A DNA stretch of 38,252 nt, taken from NCBI GenBank assembly GCA_004335835.1, contig RWJK01000384.1:1-38252 (forward strand). Reading direction: 5' to 3'. Under the pieces are notes generated by a model, which saw nothing but the letters and a program-made list of their open reading frames with translations, did not search any database and was not told the DNA's origin. Shown one piece after another: positions 1-12,456 of the stretch. Each line of letters begins with the position of its first letter. The stretch's first letter is position 1. Position numbers and translations under genes: made by a program. This DNA comes from Scenedesmus sp. ARA3. Taxonomy: Eukaryota > Chlorophyta > Chlorophyceae > Sphaeropleales > Scenedesmaceae.

Positions 1-3000
1 CTCGCCATGAGCAGCAGCAGCAGCAGCGGCCGCCTCTGCTGCCCGAGCAGCCTCGGCCTGTGCGGCAGCAGCAGCCCTGTCAGCCTCCTTGGCTGCTGCC
101 TTGAGGGACGCGCACTCCTGCAACAGGCGGCAAGCAACCAGTTGGATTGTTTGTTGTTTGTTTTGTTGCTTGTTATGACGCAGACGAGGCATAGCCGGCA
201 ACAGCAGTAGCAGCGCCTGGTTCTAAAGCGGAGTGATGCTGCATCACAGCGCAGCGCACTGCTGCCACTTGTAAAACCAGGAAGATAGCCCGCACTGCCT
301 TACTTTCCGTGCCTGCAGCTGTGCTGTCCAGCCAGATCAGCTAGCAGAGCTTTCACCGCCGTCCCAGCCAACCTTGACCCACTGCGCCAGTGATCCACAA
401 ACCATGCATGACATCATGATGACGAAGCAATCAAACCCCACACACCTGCCGCAGCACTGCCATCTGCCGCGACGCCTTCTCCTGCGCGTCAGCCGCCGCC
501 TGGCTGCGCGCCTGCACCTGCTCCACTGCCCGGCCCAGCTGCGCCTCCAGCTGCTGCTGCGCCTTGGCTGCCGCAGCCACCTGCTTGTCTGCCTCAGCCA
601 GCCGCGCCAAAAGCGACTCTTTTTGCCGCTGGCCGACAGCCTGCAGGGGAAAGTGCGCAGAGGCAGAGGGAGAGTCGGTGTCATTTGTACACTTGTGTAC
701 GCGCATGGCAATGCATCAGCCGGCATGCAAGGTTTTATGCAGGGCTGCAGCATACAACCAGGCACGCTGAAAGCATTGCCGCGGGTAGCAACAGCTCATG
801 CAGAGTTCCGCTGGAGCGGCTCGCACCGTGTGGCTGCAAAGCTGCATGGCAATGGCAGTTACAGCCTGCCAAACAGTGCAGCAACACCATAAATGTGAGC
901 ACGCGTTGACCAGCGGCACAGCGCCTCACCTTGACTGCTGCCATGTCCTCCCGCACCGCAGCAGCCTCAGCAGCGGCAGCAGCAGCAGCTTGCCGCGCCT
1001 CAGCCAGTGCTGCCTCTGAGCGATGCAGACGCCTGGCCAGCCCCTCCGCATCACCAGCAGCAGCAGCAGCAGTAGGGCTTGATGTTGCACCTGTTGATGA
1101 GCGCCGCTGCTGCCATTGCCCATCTGATGATGCCCTAGGAGCCCCAGCAGCAGTGGCAGCAGCTGCAGTCATGGCAGCGTCAGCATCTGCTGCAGCAGCG
1201 CTGGTGTCTGAATCTTGCGCTGCGCCTGCTGCAAGCGCTGCCAGATGTGCTTCAATCGCTGCCGCAGCCTGCAGCAGCTGCTCGTAGCCAGCAGCCCACA
1301 CCTCAGCCACATCTGCAGCAACTGGCACCGACAGCAGCTCTTGCTGCTGCTGCTGCTGTTGTTCGGCTGGTTCTGCTGACCTGCTACTGCCCTCCCCAGC
1401 TGCCTCACTGGCAGCAGCAGCAGCAGCAGCAGAGGGGAGCTGCCCCAGGTCTCCAAAGGAGCCTCCCTCCCAGCCCTCTCCCTCAGCATCGCTGCTGCTG
1501 CCACCCTCTGCCGCCCTGTCTAGATCTTCTCGCTCACTCCTGCTAATGGGATGCAAATGCTGCGGCGGCTCCTCCTCGTCCTGCTGCTGCTGCTGCTGCT
1601 CGGCATCCTGACTGCTGCTGCTGCTTGCGATTGCAGGGTATGCTGCTTGCTGGTATCTTGCCAACAGCTGCTGAGCGGCAGCACCAGACTGGCCCTGCAG
1701 ATCTAGGCAAGCTGCCTGCTGCTGGCCAAACGCCTGCAAGCCTCGCGCCAGGGCTAGCACCTGCTGCTGCAGCTCGCCATGCACCTGCTGCAGCGCAGCA
1801 CTGCGCAGCGCCTGCTGCTGCCGCTGCAGCCGTACCTCAGCCCAGGTCTTCGCTACTGCTGCGGTGCGCTGCTGCTCGGCTGCCAGCTCCTGCTGCGTTG
1901 CCTGCAGCTGCTGCTGCAGCTGCGCCACTTGAGCCGCCAGCTCCTCAGATCTAACAAGCGCAGCTTCTAGATTTTGCTCTGCAATGTCTGCTGCATCCTG
2001 CACAGCAGTGAGCCCCACCTGTGCTGCCTCAGCAGAGGCCTGCAGCTGCTGCTGCAGCTCCTGCTGCGCGGCATCAGCAGCCGCCAGCTGCTGCTGCAGC
2101 TGCTGCCGCTCCGACTGCAGTGCCTGCAGCTGCTGCTGCAGCTCAGCCAACCCAGCTGGCTGGCTGCCGGTGTCCTGCTTCTGCTGCTGCTGCTGTGCAG
2201 CTTCCAGTTGCTGCCTTGCTTCAGCTAGCTGCTGTGCTATGCTGCTGCGTGCTGCCTCTGCCTCATCTAGCTGCTGCTGCAGCTTCTCAGAGACAACAGC
2301 ACCCTGCTGCTGCAGCTGCTCAGCCTCTGCTGCTTGCTGCGAAACCGCCTCCGCTGCTGCTGCAGACTCTGCTGCCCTGGCTGCTTTCTCAGCGTCCAGC
2401 TGCTGCTGCAGCTGCTGCAGCTGTTCAGCCTGCTCCTCCTGCTGCTGCAGGAGCTGCTGTGATTGAGCATGCTGCTGCTGCAGCTCCTGCAACTGCTGCT
2501 GCACCTGCTGCAGCTCTGCCTGCGTTGCTGCTGCTGCCTCCTTTGCTGCTGCCAGCTGCTCATCTGCTGCTGCCAGCTGCTGCTGCAGCTGCTCCCTCTG
2601 CTCCTGCAGCTCCTGAAGCTGCTGCTGCATCTCCCTGCGGTGCTGCTCGGCCGCTTCTGCTGCGGCAGCAGCGGCTGCTGCAGCTGCCGCTGCTGCTGCC
2701 ATTTGAGACTGACCAGCCCCTTGCTGCAACAGCTGCACCTGCTGCGCCAAGTCTGCTGATTCAGACTGGGCAGCTGCAAGCTCACTACGCACGTCATTTA
2801 CCTGCTGCTGCAGCTGCTGCTTTGCGGCGTGCGCAGACTCGAGCTCAGCAGCAGCAGTAGCCAGTTGCTGCTGCAGCTGCTCTTGATCTGCGGCTGCTGC
2901 TGAGAGCTTGGCATTGGCGTCGTCGAGCTGCTGCTGCAGCTGCTCCTTCGCTGCCTGCAAAGCTTCAGCATTAGCAAGCTGCTGCTGCTGCTGCTGCTGC

Positions 3001-4541
3001 TCCTGCTCTGCTGCAGCTGCTGCCAGCTTCGCTGTCGACTCATCCAGTTGCTGTTGCAGCTGCTGCTGTGCTGCTTCAGCTGCTGCCAGCTGCTCCTGCA
3101 CCGCACTTAGCTGCTGTTGCTGCTCTCCCTGCACACTAAGCAGCTCAGACTGCGTGCTTGCTAGCTGCTGCTGCAGCTGCTCTTGCTCAGCGTGTGCTGC
3201 TGCCAAAGCCACCTGTGCCTGCTTTAGCTGCTGCTGCCACTGCTCCTGCTCCGCCTGTGCTGCTGCTGCTACCATCACCTCTGTCTCCTCGAGCTGCTGC
3301 TGTGCATCCTGGGCTGCAGCCTGAGCAGCTTGTAGCTGCTGCTGCAGCTGCTCCTGCTCTGCTGTTGCTGCTGCTACAGCAGCCCTCAGCTCATCCAAAT
3401 CAGCAGCAGCAGCTGCAGCTGACTCCTTTGCAGAATCAGCCTCAGCAGCTGCTGCCCTTGCAGCTTCATGTTTGCTGGAAGCAACAGCAGCTTCAGCCTC
3501 TAGCTCTGCTGCAGCAGCAGCACGCGCCGCCTCAGCAGCTGCTGCCTGCTCCTGTGCCGCTGCTGCAGCTTGTACAGCTTCCTCTGATGCAGATTTGGCT
3601 GCCTGCAGCTCATCTGCTGCTGCCGCTCGTGCTGCTTCTGCTGCTGCCAGCTCACCACGCACCGTTTCCAGGTCAGCTTTCAGAGAGTCCAGATCTGACC
3701 GTGCTGCATCAGCCTCTGCTGCTGCGACCGCTTTCACTGCTTCTGCATTCTCTAGCGCTGCTCGAAGTTCTGCCAGCTGCGCTTTAGCAGTTGCTGCTTC
3801 TGCTGCTGCAGCGGCCTGCGCCTCTCGTGCTGATGCCAGCGCTGTGTCAGCGTCTGCTGCTGCTGCCCGGGCTGCCTCCACCTCTGCTGCTGCTGCAGCG
3901 CGCGCTGCCTCGGCTGATGCCAGATCACCCTTAGCAGACTCTAGATCATGCTGTGCCTTATCCAGCTCCAGCCGCAGACTGTGCAGCTGCTGCTCGGTCT
4001 CTGCTGCGCCAGCGTGAGCTTCAGATGCCAGATGGTCAGCAGAGGAAGCTGCCTCTGCTACAGCCGCCTCTGCTACAGCAAGCTTGCTGGCCGTCTCTGC
4101 CAGCTGCTGCTGCAGCTGCTCCTGCTGCTCGTGAGCACTAGCCAGCTTCTCTTGACTAACCCTGAGCTCAGCCACTGCAGCTTTGGCATCAGTGACAGCA
4201 GTCTGCAGCTGCAGCGCCAGGCCTGCCACCTCTGCTTGCGCTGCTGCTGCCAGCTGGCTGGCTGTCTCTAGCGCATGAGCAGCAGCAGCCACAGAAGCCT
4301 TCTCTGCAGAAGCCAGCTTGTCAGTTGCAGCCTGAAGCTGTGCCTGCAGCAGCTGCTTGTCTGCCTCAGCAGCTGCAGCCTTCGCAGCAGCAGCCTCCTC
4401 TGCTGCTGCCAGCTGCGCCTGCAGCTGATGCACCTGCTGCTGCAGCTCGTTCACCTGCTGCTGCTGTTGGTTGTCATCCTGTACACCTGCAGCAGCTGCA
4501 GCTGCAGCAGTATCAGGCTCCCGCTGCTGCTCCTGTCCAGC

Positions 4542-4573
<32 letters not shown>

Positions 4574-7500
4574 GTGCTTGCTGGTATGCTGCATTCACCC
4601 GCTGCAGCTCAGCAGTGACAGCTGCACACTCCCTCTGTGCATCTGACAGCACCTGCTGGTTTGCCTCCTCCTTATCCTGCAGCATCTTGAGTGCAGCCTC
4701 CAGCTCCAGCTGCTGCTGCTCCATGAGCTGCTGCACTGCAGCAGTAGCAGCGGCAGGAGCTGCCGCAGCTGCAGCAGCAGTGGCGCTGCCACCAGCCACA
4801 CCTGCTGCTGCTGCTGCTGCTGCTGCTGCCGACGCCTGTGCCAGTGGTCCAAGCGGGCTCAGTGGAGCGGCGGGCGGCGTACCTGGGGCAGCTGTCGGCA
4901 GCTGCGCCGGTTGCTGCTGCTGCTGCTGCTGCTGCTCCGGCTGCTGCTGGCCTTTTGCTGAATGCAGCAGCCGCAGCGTTGACAACTCAGCTTCCAAGTC
5001 AGCGCATTTGCTGACCAGCGATGTGACCTCGCTCTTCAGGTAGTGGTGGATCGCCGCTGTCGCTGCTGCCATGCCTTCAGCAGACATGCGGCTGCCGACT
5101 GATGCGTCAACAGACAGCGCCTCGAGCTCTTCTAATGCAGCAGCAGCACTTGCAGGAATGCGGCGAGGCGATGAAGTGCCTGATGACACTGCAGCGCCTT
5201 CATGCACACTCTCGAGCCCGGGGTGGTGCGCATGCGGATGCGGATGCACATGCCCCTGGTGCTGCTGCACATGCCTCTGCTGCAGGATGGTAGCCAGCAA
5301 GCTGCCGCCAGACCCTCCTGCTGCTGCTGCTGCTGCTGCGGTGGCGCTCGGCGGCGTGTTGTGGCCGCCGGTGCTGCTGACGCTGCCTGCTTTGCGGATG
5401 CTTGATACCACCGAGCCCTGGCGGGAGCTGCCAGCCCGGCGGCTCTTTACACGGTTTATAACTGCCAGCCGCTCGTCTGACAGCTTTGCGTACGCATACA
5501 CAGAGTTGAGCAGCGACATGGCCTGGTGCTGCGGCCGCAGCGGCGCAGCACGGCCAGGCGCGCCTGCTGTTGCAGCCTCGGCTGCTGCCCCAGGCACCCC
5601 TGATGCAGCAGCTGCTGCGGGCACCTGGTTAGCTGCACCTAATGCTGCAGCGTTATCGGCAGCACTGGAAGCGTCAGAAGCACGGCTAGCTTCAACAGCA
5701 GCTGCTGCCTCGACAGCATCAGAGCCAGCATGCTGAACCTGCGGCTGCTGCTGCTGCCTCTTGCTGCCTTTCCAGCCTGGTATCAGCTTCAGCAGGTGCG
5801 GGTGGTGAGCCTCAAAGAACAATGCAATGTGGTTGAGCCGCTCCTCTGCTGTCAGGTCCAAAACCTCGGCTGCTGCAGCTGCCACAGCTGCAGCATCAAC
5901 CTGCTCTTGCTGCTGTGGATGCTGCTGCTGCTCCTGCTGATGCTGATCATCTTCTGCCGTGGCTTGCAGTGTATGTTGCTGCTGCTGCTGCTGCGCCGCG
6001 CCGCCGCTGCCATGTGATGGCGTGAGGGAGCTGCTGCTGCCGCGCGCTGTTGGCGTTGAGCCAATGCCTGACATGTCGCTGCTGCGGCGCATCTTGAGCG
6101 CTGTCAGAGATGGAGCATCTGACACGTGCTGCTGATGCTCGTAGTTGGCACTCATGCCGCGGGCGATGTCCCTGCAGGCGATACAATATACCAAAAGTTG
6201 AAATTGAAGATAGAAGGGCAGCACTGATAACAACTCCGCGAAGTCGCCATCGCCATCAAACACAACGTTAGGCATACACAGTAGCTAGCGCACAAACATA
6301 TACATACACCAAGGAGATGGATGCAGCTACACACGCTGCTCTACGCCCAACCCGCCATTTCTGCACCCTGCCCCCTCACCGTACGCTGCCCGGCAGGGCA
6401 TCCCCATTACCCGCCTCGCCGTGGCCATGCCACAGCCGAGGGTGCCCAGCAGTCACGTCAGCACCGCTGTCACTGGGCATGCTGAGCACTGACAGGCTGA
6501 GGCACACACCCAGGCATGCCCTGGTGCATGTGATCACACAAACGCACATACACTATATAAAGACACTTGCAGCTGGAGACACCCTGCCTGCACTCGACTC
6601 CTCACCTCACACTGCCCGGCAGGGCATCTCCATCTTTGCCATGGCCATGAGACAGCCGGGGCTGCGCGCCGCCCTTTTCAGCGCCGCTGCGTGGCGTGTT
6701 GGCAGCGCTGCCGCTGGGCGTGCTGAGCACTGACAGGCTGGTGGACGACGCGCGGGGGCCGCGCTGCTGCTGCTGCTGCTGCTCGTCCTCTGCGCCCGCC
6801 AGCCTGCAAGGCGGTGCAGCAGGAGCATTCATCAGCAAGATACGGTGCCGTTATTTACTGCAGGACACCTGCTGGAGCAGGTGCAGCCGACTACATGTGT
6901 AGCCCAACAGTCAGCAAGATAACAATCCACAGCAACCAGCCAGCCAGCCAGCCAACCAGCCAGCCAGAAGGTCACAGCTGTGCACAAAAAGCGGAAGCAG
7001 CAAAACGATCCAACTCACTGGTGTGCCAGTGCGATCTGCTGCCGCAGGCGTGCACACTCCTCCTTGGCCTCATTCAGCGCTGCACGGGTGCGGTTCAGGT
7101 CGCGCAGCTGGATGTCCTGTTGAGCACAAGCAGCACAAATGAAGCAGCAGCGGCAGCAGCGCAGGTTGGCGCACTGTGTGATCACACTGAAACAGACATT
7201 GAGCATGTCTGCGGCATGACCCGCGCCACATCCAAAAGCGCGCTCTCAACACCACGCTGCGGCACACCCCACTGGGATACCCAACACAGCCCTGTCCGAC
7301 ACCAGAACAACCCAAGCCTGCACCCCCAACATGCGCCAAATCCCCAACCTGATCAAACATCAGAAACAGCCCTCCTGACGCCCCACCTGCACGCTCTTCT
7401 CGTTGATGGCCTGCTTCAGCTCCTTGCCGACCTGCTTCAGCTTGTCCTCCAGGTCGTCGCGCTCCTTGAGCAAACGAGCCACGCTGGCCTTGCTGCGCTC

Positions 7501-10500
7501 CAGCTCAGCTGACAAGGACTCCTGCGCGTCTGCGCTGTCAGACGCTGTCAGCCTGCAGTTTTGTCAAAGCATTGCTGGTTAGAAAAGTGCAGTGCATAAT
7601 GTATAATTGACAAAGGCTGGGTGAGTATAATTTTGCTGCGCTCCAGCTCGGCAGATAAGAACTCCTGCGCATCCGCGCTGTCAGAAGTCAGCCTGCGCAC
7701 ATAGCATCAAGATGGTGGTGAGCAGCAGCCGAAGCATGTCTCAAGAATGGCGGCGCGTGGCCTTGCTGCGCTCCAGCTCAGCTGACAGCGACTCCTGAGC
7801 ATCCGCGCTGTCGGACGCTGTCAGCCTGCACACACAGCGAGGAAGGCAGGCAGGTACACACGTCAGCCACACCTGGGCCGAAGCACGTCTCAAAGTTAGT
7901 GGTGTGTGGCCTTGCTGCGCTCCAGCTCGGCAGATAAGGACTCCTGTGCATTTGCGCTGTCAGATGCTGTCAGCCTGCAGCCGTTCAGAAGGAGAGAGGT
8001 CCAAAATGTTGTACTGGCAATGATTGTGTGGCTTAGAAGAAGCGCTCCATTGCAAGCAGCGACTGCTGCGCGTCCGTGCTGTCAGCTGGCAGACCATACA
8101 TGCAATGTGAGGGTGTGATGCAGGCTGACACACAGCATGTCTGGATGACGCAATCAGGCCGTGCAAGCTGCGGCAGCAGGTGCCGCAGCTCCTGCGCTGC
8201 CCGCCGCATCACTAGCCTCGAAACGCAGTGCACCACAGATCAAGAGCAGGTTCGAAGCAGCACAGCCTGGGAAAAAGGAGATGCTAACGCCAGTGAGCAC
8301 AAGCACGCCAACATGCTCTGGGCAATAACCGCATTGACTGCGTTTGCTGACTTTGCTGCTGCTCACCAGCGGTGCGCTTCCACAGACGCTGCTGCAGCTG
8401 CACTGCCAAAGGGTGTTGGCATGTGGCTACGGCTGGCGCTGCCGTGGCTGCCAAAGGACGCCAGCTGGCCATGCACAGGCGTGGACGCCTCGCTGCCGCT
8501 GTGCACCGACTGCTTGGCTGCTGCTGCTGCTGCTGCCTCTGCTACTACGAGCTTCTCCTGCAGCTGCTGCTCGCGCTGCGCAGCCTGGTTGGATGCAGCA
8601 GGGCAGGCAGGAAGCAAACAGCACAAGCGGTCAGCATGCGCGCTGCATTCATGAATAAACAACGCGTAAGCGCCGCATATGCAGCACTCTTGATTGCTGC
8701 ATGCATGCAATGCTAGTAGGCATCTAGACAGGATAGCGCAGCTCAAAAACAACTTGACGCGGAGTGGTTGAGAAGCAGCAGCAAGCAGCAGCCCCCACCT
8801 CCTCCAGCTGTGCAGCCACCTGCGCCTTGTCCTGCTGCAGCTGCTGCACCAGCGCCGCCATGGGCTCGATCTGGTTGCGCAGGTCCTCATAGTCGGCCTG
8901 CACGACGCAAGTAAAAACATGCAGCAGCACAGCAGCAGCTGCATCACGATACAGAATCTCTTGCGCAGGGTTGTTTCCAGTTGCGCAGGCCTTCATAGTT
9001 TGCCTCACAGCACAAACAACTTACAGCAGCAGCACACAGCAGCTACTACAATGAGTTACAACTCCCTTGCGCAGGGTTCTATCTAGATGCGCAGATCCTC
9101 GTAGTCGGCCTGCAGGCGGCCCAGTGTCCATATCACGATATGTCGCGATGCGCAAGGGCAAGCGAAGAAAGCAACACAGTCTGGTGCAAGGCACAAACCC
9201 AACACTACCCGGAAGGCACCCGCAGCACAGACGCAGCACAGACGCAGCAGCACGCGGATACATCACTGCAAAAGATCAGACAGCTGCGCACGCCTTGCTT
9301 ACCTCTGACGCAGTCAAGTCTGCCTGGATTGCAGCCGCCTCCTCACGCACAGCTGCTACCTGCCCCCGTGCTGCCTCGGCATCTGCCTGCGCAGCCGCCA
9401 GGTCAGCTGCTGCTGCAGCCAGCTGCCCGCGTGCGGCCTCTGCCTCTGCTGCTGCTGCCTCCAGCTCCAGCTGCAGCTCCTCAAGGCGTGCTGTCATCTT
9501 CTCTGCGTTGCGCTGCAGGTCTGTCATGTCAGCCAGCCGCTCAGCCTGCAGCAGCAGCAGCAGCGGCGGCAGCGGCAGCAGCAAACGGCAAGTGCACCGG
9601 CAGGGAAGGTGGCATGAGTAGCACATTTGTCAGCAGTTCAACTGCCGTAAGTGCAGGGTGGTTGATTTGTTGCGAACATGCCGTAGCATTGCTGTAATCC
9701 AGTGCTGCTGGTCATACAGCTGACGCTCTGACAACATTACAGATGTCATGCTGATAATCATCAGCAAGATTCAATCGTATGTGTAGACCGTTGCGCACTG
9801 CTGTGCATGCCCACCTGCTTGCGCTCCATCACTGCCAGCTCAGCACCACAACAACATCAAAATTTCACAGCAACAAACACCAATGCAACTCTTCAAGGTG
9901 CAAGATCCAACAAAATGCTGTTGCAGCCCACCTGGTTGCGCTGCTTGCGCTCCATCACTGCCAGCTCAGCGCCAAGCGTCAGGTTGGCCTGGTGTGACTC
10001 AGCAGCAGCAGCCGTGGCTGCTGCCAGCTGGCTGCGCAGCTCAGCCACCACCACGGACAGCTCAGCAGCGCCAGCAGCACCTACAGCGCCGCCGTCGGTG
10101 CCTGCAGCAGCAGCAGCAGCAGCAGCAGCAGCACCAGCAGCAGGACAGAAGAGAGACGCTGGTGAGCCTTCAAAAACCCAGCTCAGGCACAGCAACCGTG
10201 GTTCCTTTTGTATCGTAAGTAGCAGCAAAGCCAGCCAGCCTGCACCGAGCACACATGGCTGCAAGCCAACATCCTGTATCTGTGCCAGCTAATATTCCTG
10301 CACACCACAGCCTTTAGCAGCAGCAGCAGCAGCCACCGCCCCTCACCGTCTCGTCCTGCAGCTGCTGCCGCCGTTGCTGCTGCTGCGCTTTCCAATGCCT
10401 TCGCTCGCTCATTGGCAGCCACCAGCTGCTTCTGCGAAGCCTCAGTCTCAGCTTGAGCCTTACTGAGCTCCCGCACTGCCACCTGTGCAGCACTGGCAGC

Positions 10501-12405
10501 CTGCTGCAGCTTGTCATCGGCCTCAGCCAGCTGCTGCTGCACCTGCTGCCGCTCCGCCTGCAGCGCACCCAGCTGCTGCTGCAGCTGTGCTTGCTGCTGC
10601 TCAGCTGCAGCTGCTGCTTCCTGCGCTGCAGCCAGCTGCTGCTGCAGTTGTGCTTGCTGCTGCTGATGCTGCAGCTGTGCTTGCTGCTGCTCAGCTGCAG
10701 CCGCTGCCTCCTGAGCCGCAGCCAGCTGCTGCTGCAGCCCAGCCACCTGCTCCTGAGCTGCAGGAGCTGCGGCTGCTGCAGCTTCAGCAGTCTCAGCAAC
10801 AGTCACCTCGCTTTCCAGCTGTTTGACGCGCTCCCTATGGGCGTCCAGCTGCTGCTGTGACTCCTGCAGCTGCTCATATACACGCTGCAGCTCCCCACGC
10901 AGCTCGACAACATCAGACTTAGCAGACTCGTCTGCAGCAGCAGAAGACAGCGCAGCAGCATCCTGCTGCTGCTGCCGCTGCTCTCGCAGCGACTGTGCCT
11001 CTGCCCGAGCAGCAGCCTCCGCTGCTGCAGATGCGTCCTGAAGCTGCTGCAGCTGCGACTGCAGGCGCTCAACCTCTGCTGCTGCGTTGGCTGCAGCTTC
11101 AGCTGCTGCTGTGTTTGCTGCTGCCGTCAGCTCCTGCTGCTGCCGCAGCTCCGCATGCAGCCCTTCCGCAGCAGCCTTTGCGACAGCAGCTGCCTCCTGC
11201 GCTGACGCCGCTGCTTCGCGCTGCTGCACCAGCTGCTGCTGCAGCTCCTTCACTTGCTCTGCATGCGTTGCAGCAGCCACTGCTGCATCAGCGGCTGCCG
11301 CCTGCAGCTGCTGCTTGGCATCTGCTCTCGCCTGCTTTGCCTCGTCATGTGCTGCCTGCGCTGCTGCATCGCCTGCTGCTGCTGCGCCAGCTGCTGCCAA
11401 GCTGGCACGCGCTTCCGCCAGCTGCTGAGTCAGGTCAGCAATGCGCCTCTCTGACCTGGCAGTAGCATCCTTGCTGGCTGCCAGCTCAGCAGCAAGCTGT
11501 GCCTGCTGCTCCTGCTGCTGCTGCTGCTGTGAGGGCTGGCTAGTGCCGGCAGCAGATGCAGCTGCGGCTGCTGTGGCGATTGCTGCTGGCGGGTGGTCCA
11601 GTGCTGCCTTGAGCCGCTGGCACTGCGAGTCCAGCTCAGGCAGGTCCTGCTGTGGCACCAGTGACACAGCAGCAGTTGTCCCCATCTCAGAACCTTACAC
11701 TGCTTTCAATCCTCAGCATGACATGCAACTTGACGACGTTGCAGCCGCAGCAACACATCTGCAGCACGGCAGGCAACACCAGCCAGCACAAACTAGTGGC
11801 ACAGGAACATCTGGCACAGCACACAGCAGCCGCAGCATGCACCAGCTAGCTTACTGGGCTGTCGCATCAGTCGCACAGCAACAGGGGTCGCGCGATGGTG
11901 CAGCGTCATCACTGCAAACACCTCCTGCTGTGGCATGCGGCCTCACTCTCACCTGAGCCACAGCTGCTGTCAGGGATGCATGCGTGCGCTGCATCTCGCC
12001 GTACAGGTCAGCGGCAGCAGCCACCAAGCCCTCGCGCTCTGCTGCCCACTGCAGTGCTGCGGACTCAGCCTCACTGCGTGCTGCCTCCAGCTGCCCCCGC
12101 AGCAGCACCACATCCTGCGAGCTGGCAGAGCCCACCTGCGGTATGCAAGAGTAGCAGCAAGAGCAGCAGCAAGAGCAGGAGCGAGAGCAGCAGCATGTTG
12201 TAAGAAAGGCAGCACTGGTTGCTGTAGTAGACCCCCACGCATATGTATGCGCAGCATGGTGCTGTTTGTGTGGTGTCAGCAACAGCAACAGCATTGCTGC
12301 CCATCACCCGCTGCGACTCCCAAGCTTGGCAACCTGAAACCTGCCCAACTGCTTCTCCACCAGCAAACACACTGCAGGCTGAGCTGCCTGATCACGCCAT
12401 GCAGA

Positions 12406-12456
<51 letters not shown>

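Noticed and set aside
1984..3787. Long plus-strand frames rich in Cys, Ser, Leu or Ala opposite the coiled-coil exon
   Set aside because: They are antisense shadows of CAG/CTG repeats; the minus-strand frame has consistent splice phases and heptads.
7633..9116. Regularly spaced repeats as a CRISPR-like array
   Set aside because: Repeats are exon fragments with splice sites, spacing is irregular, and the host is a eukaryote.
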